From NCBI GenBank assembly GCA_010094025.1, contig ML991819.1, positions 171,763-235,762 of the forward strand: 64,000 bases of DNA, written 5' to 3'. This stretch comes from Viridothelium virens. Taxonomy: Eukaryota > Ascomycota > Dothideomycetes > Trypetheliales > Trypetheliaceae. Below the pieces are notes generated by a model. It was given only the letters and a program-made list of their open reading frames with translations. It was not told the origin of the DNA and did no database searches. Shown here in pieces: positions 61,988-64,000 of this stretch; the first letter of the stretch is position 1; each line of letters begins with the position of its first letter. The position numbers were made by a program, and so were the translations under genes.

Positions 61988-63560
61988 ATGCAAGCTTTTA
62001 ATAAGTCTAATCTTGAGGGAAGACTTTTATTAGCTATTTAAGCCTATAAATCCGGTGAAATTAAAAGTTTTTATAAAGCTGCTGCTTTATACAATGTCTT
62101 ATACGCAAGCCTTAATACATGCTACCACAGTACTCCTTTATAACACAATACTTAACCAGCAATATGTAAACTTACTTTTACTAAAGAAGAAGTTCTTATT
62201 TAGTATATTCTTAACCTTAATATTTAAGGATTTTTACCTTAAATATTTATTATATAAGAAATTGTAAATCTTATTTTTATAAGCCGCAAAATAACCTTAT
62301 TACAAACTGTTAGCAAAAATTAGCTTATAAACTTTATAAATAGCTGCAATTAACTTTATATAATATATAATTAAAAGTATAATTATTAATAATTATAATG
62401 TAAAAATCCAATTATTATTTAGGGTTGGTTTAATTTTGTATAAAATATAATTTAGAAATATAGAATACTTAATAATAATATTTACAACTTTAATAAGACT
62501 GGCTTTTAAATAGGGGTTATTAAAACTGCAAAAGTTATTATAAGGACTAAGAAAAGAGGTTGTATAAAGATTGTATAACTAAGGAATTAAAAATAAATAA
62601 CTGTTATTTATAAAATTAATACAAAAGGCTGGGCACTTTTAGCGCTAATTATCCTAAAAGCAAAGCTTTATTAAGCAACCTGGTATATTAATAATAACTT
62701 ACCACATAACTGGCGCATTATTATAAGTAAAAATAGCTGGACTAATAATTAGATTAGCTTTAAATAGGTTCAGCACTTTTATAAGCATACTAAGTGTTAT
62801 ACAAAAAGTTAATAGCACTTCTTTATCCTTAACAGCCATAAAAGTTATTACAGTGCTAAATTTAAGAATTTTTGTAAGCAGAATAAGATTTTTATACTTT
62901 ATATGCCTGCATACTTATCTTATATCTTATAACTACTTAATATGGGCTGTTTTAGTTTACTAAAGTAAGCGTATAATACCTAGGTTAAAGGATAAATGCA
63001 ACTTGGCATTAACCACATTATAAAAGAGGACTTTTTATTAATTTATTATATTGTGCATACTTAAGCAATTATAAAAAAGAATATCCTTAGTAACTTTTTA
63101 GTAACTGGACTTATTTCTTTTAATCCAGATTATATTCTTTTAACCCTAAATCTTATTATATAAACCCCAAGCTTAGTATTTACACATAAGTTAATCTAGG
63201 AGTTAAAAACACCTTATATAATGCCTAAAATTAAGCATTAAGTAAAGCATATTTAAAAGTAACACTAACTTTATAAAAATAACTTAAAATCTCTATTAAA
63301 TAATGCTTTTAATTAGTTATTAAAAGGTTTTAAAGTAGCTGTACATAAGAGAGCAATTTTAATGGCAGAGGTTAAGGAACTTTAAGCTGCAAATAAGCAG
63401 CAGACATGCCAGCAAAATTAATATTATATAATTATTGCAGATAAAGGTACTTTAAGCATTAATAAGGGTTAGAACAGGGTTACTGAAGGCCAATTGGAGG
63501 AGCAAATTTAGAATGAAGTATGAATTATTAAAGCGCGTGCTGGTTTAAGTCAGCCAAAAA
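61988..63560 (+). pseudogene. Broken pogo/Fot1 transposase
   Basis: Near 61988 the plus-strand reading resembles the N-terminal helix-turn-helix of pogo transposases (AYKSGEIKSFYKAAALYNV after a stop). Near 63347-63400 the reading HKRAILMAEVKEL, stop, AANKQQ resembles the C-terminal coiled region of Fot1-type proteins. In the latter the stop is TAA where a Gln codon is expected, the C-to-T change expected of RIP. Between them every frame is interrupted. The ends given are approximate. The catalytic DDE region is not recognisable by eye. Confidence 0.7.
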
Positions 63561-63704
63561 CATGTACTGCACCTCACTGCAGCTTGTGTAAATTACTTAA
63601 GCATAACACAAAGACTTATACAAGACGTTAGAAGTGTAATCTAATACTTTTTGAATCTATATAATCTAGTTGTGGATAATTAATGGGTACAAAAGCATTG
63701 AGGG

Positions 63705-63756
63705 GTGGTGGGGTTGATCAGCTCGCCCGGGTGATCAGCTCACTTGTGAAACACGT
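63705..63756 (-). repeat. Right terminal inverted repeat
   Basis: Reverse complement of the left repeat over 52 bp with one mismatch; followed by TA at 63757-63758. Confidence 0.92.
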
Positions 63757-64000
63757 TAGATCTGTCCACCAACCACTGGCTGTACTGTAGTGGAGGCCAC
63801 CGCCACAACCCCTACGACTCTTCCACTGACTTGGGTTTATTTTTCGCGCCATAGCCAATCTACTGTTTCACTGCCATTGGTATAATAGGTACACCATATT
63901 AATTTATAAAATAGTTCGCCGCCAGCCGAATTTTCAGCAGCCCGAGTTCCCGTATTTGCTCCCGATTCAGGGTAAAAACCCATTAAAATACCTACCTTAG

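Larger units (their letters stand above)
61897..63756 (+). mobile_element. Fot1/pogo-type DNA transposon, degenerate
   Basis: 1860-bp element with 52-bp terminal inverted repeats (one mismatch) and flanking TA dinucleotides at 61895-61896 and 63757-63758, the target duplication of the Tc1/mariner-pogo superfamily. The length agrees with Fot1-like elements. The inside is extremely AT-rich compared with the flanks, with many TAA/TTA triplets, and carries a broken transposase. This is consistent with repeat-induced point mutation. The termini are nearly intact. Confidence 0.9.

Overview
The window is nuclear DNA of a filamentous ascomycete (Pezizomycotina). It has spliced genes with short introns (mostly 46-90 nt, GTNNGN donors, CTAAC/CTGAC-like branch sites), fungal protein families throughout (SET2, GABA transaminase, STRIPAK Far11, Cbf1, Pho80-type cyclin, Vid28, sedolisin) and a pogo/Fot1-type transposon whose interior looks RIP-mutated. 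The genus cannot be fixed from the sequence alone; a Dothideomycete or Eurotiomycete is plausible.

Layout. 0-5 kb: 3' part of SET2, then mitochondrial GABA transaminase. 5-18 kb: STRIPAK subunit Far11/STRIP (minus), a secreted GH43 glycosidase (plus), the bHLH factor Cbf1 (minus) and ORC5 (minus). 18-28.5 kb: a type IIC (Na,K-ATPase-like) cation pump (minus), then a divergent pair, a LamB/YcsF protein (minus) and a 1237-residue biotin-dependent enzyme (plus) with the domain order biotin carboxylase - KipA/PxpC - KipI/PxpB - biotin carrier. 28.8-37 kb: Vid28/ARMC8 (GID complex), a Pho80/PREG-type cyclin and an F-box protein, all minus. 37.6-43 kb: a four-exon unknown protein and a zinc-finger protein with an integrase-like H2C2 motif. 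43-47.6 kb: a long stretch with no gene I can support. 47.6-53 kb: ERD2 (minus) divergent from a cytosolic GH85 ENGase (plus), then RVB2 (minus, convergent). 54-57 kb: a 1010-residue coiled-coil protein. 59-62 kb: a secreted sedolisin protease. 61.9-63.8 kb: a degenerate Fot1/pogo transposon with 52-bp terminal inverted repeats and a TA duplication.

The most coherent system is lactam and omega-amino-acid catabolism. The LamB/multidomain pair matches the divergently transcribed lamA/lamB arrangement known for 2-pyrrolidinone use in Aspergillus nidulans. It combines in one pair the three parts of bacterial 5-oxoprolinase (PxpA, PxpB, PxpC) plus the biotin carboxylase and biotin carrier. The expected product of 2-pyrrolidinone opening is GABA, which the GABA transaminase about 18 kb away would consume.

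Exon structures were assembled by hand from reading frame, splice sites and family motifs; every joined CDS given here closes in frame. Coordinates of a CDS entry span first to last coding base; exons are listed in the evidence.
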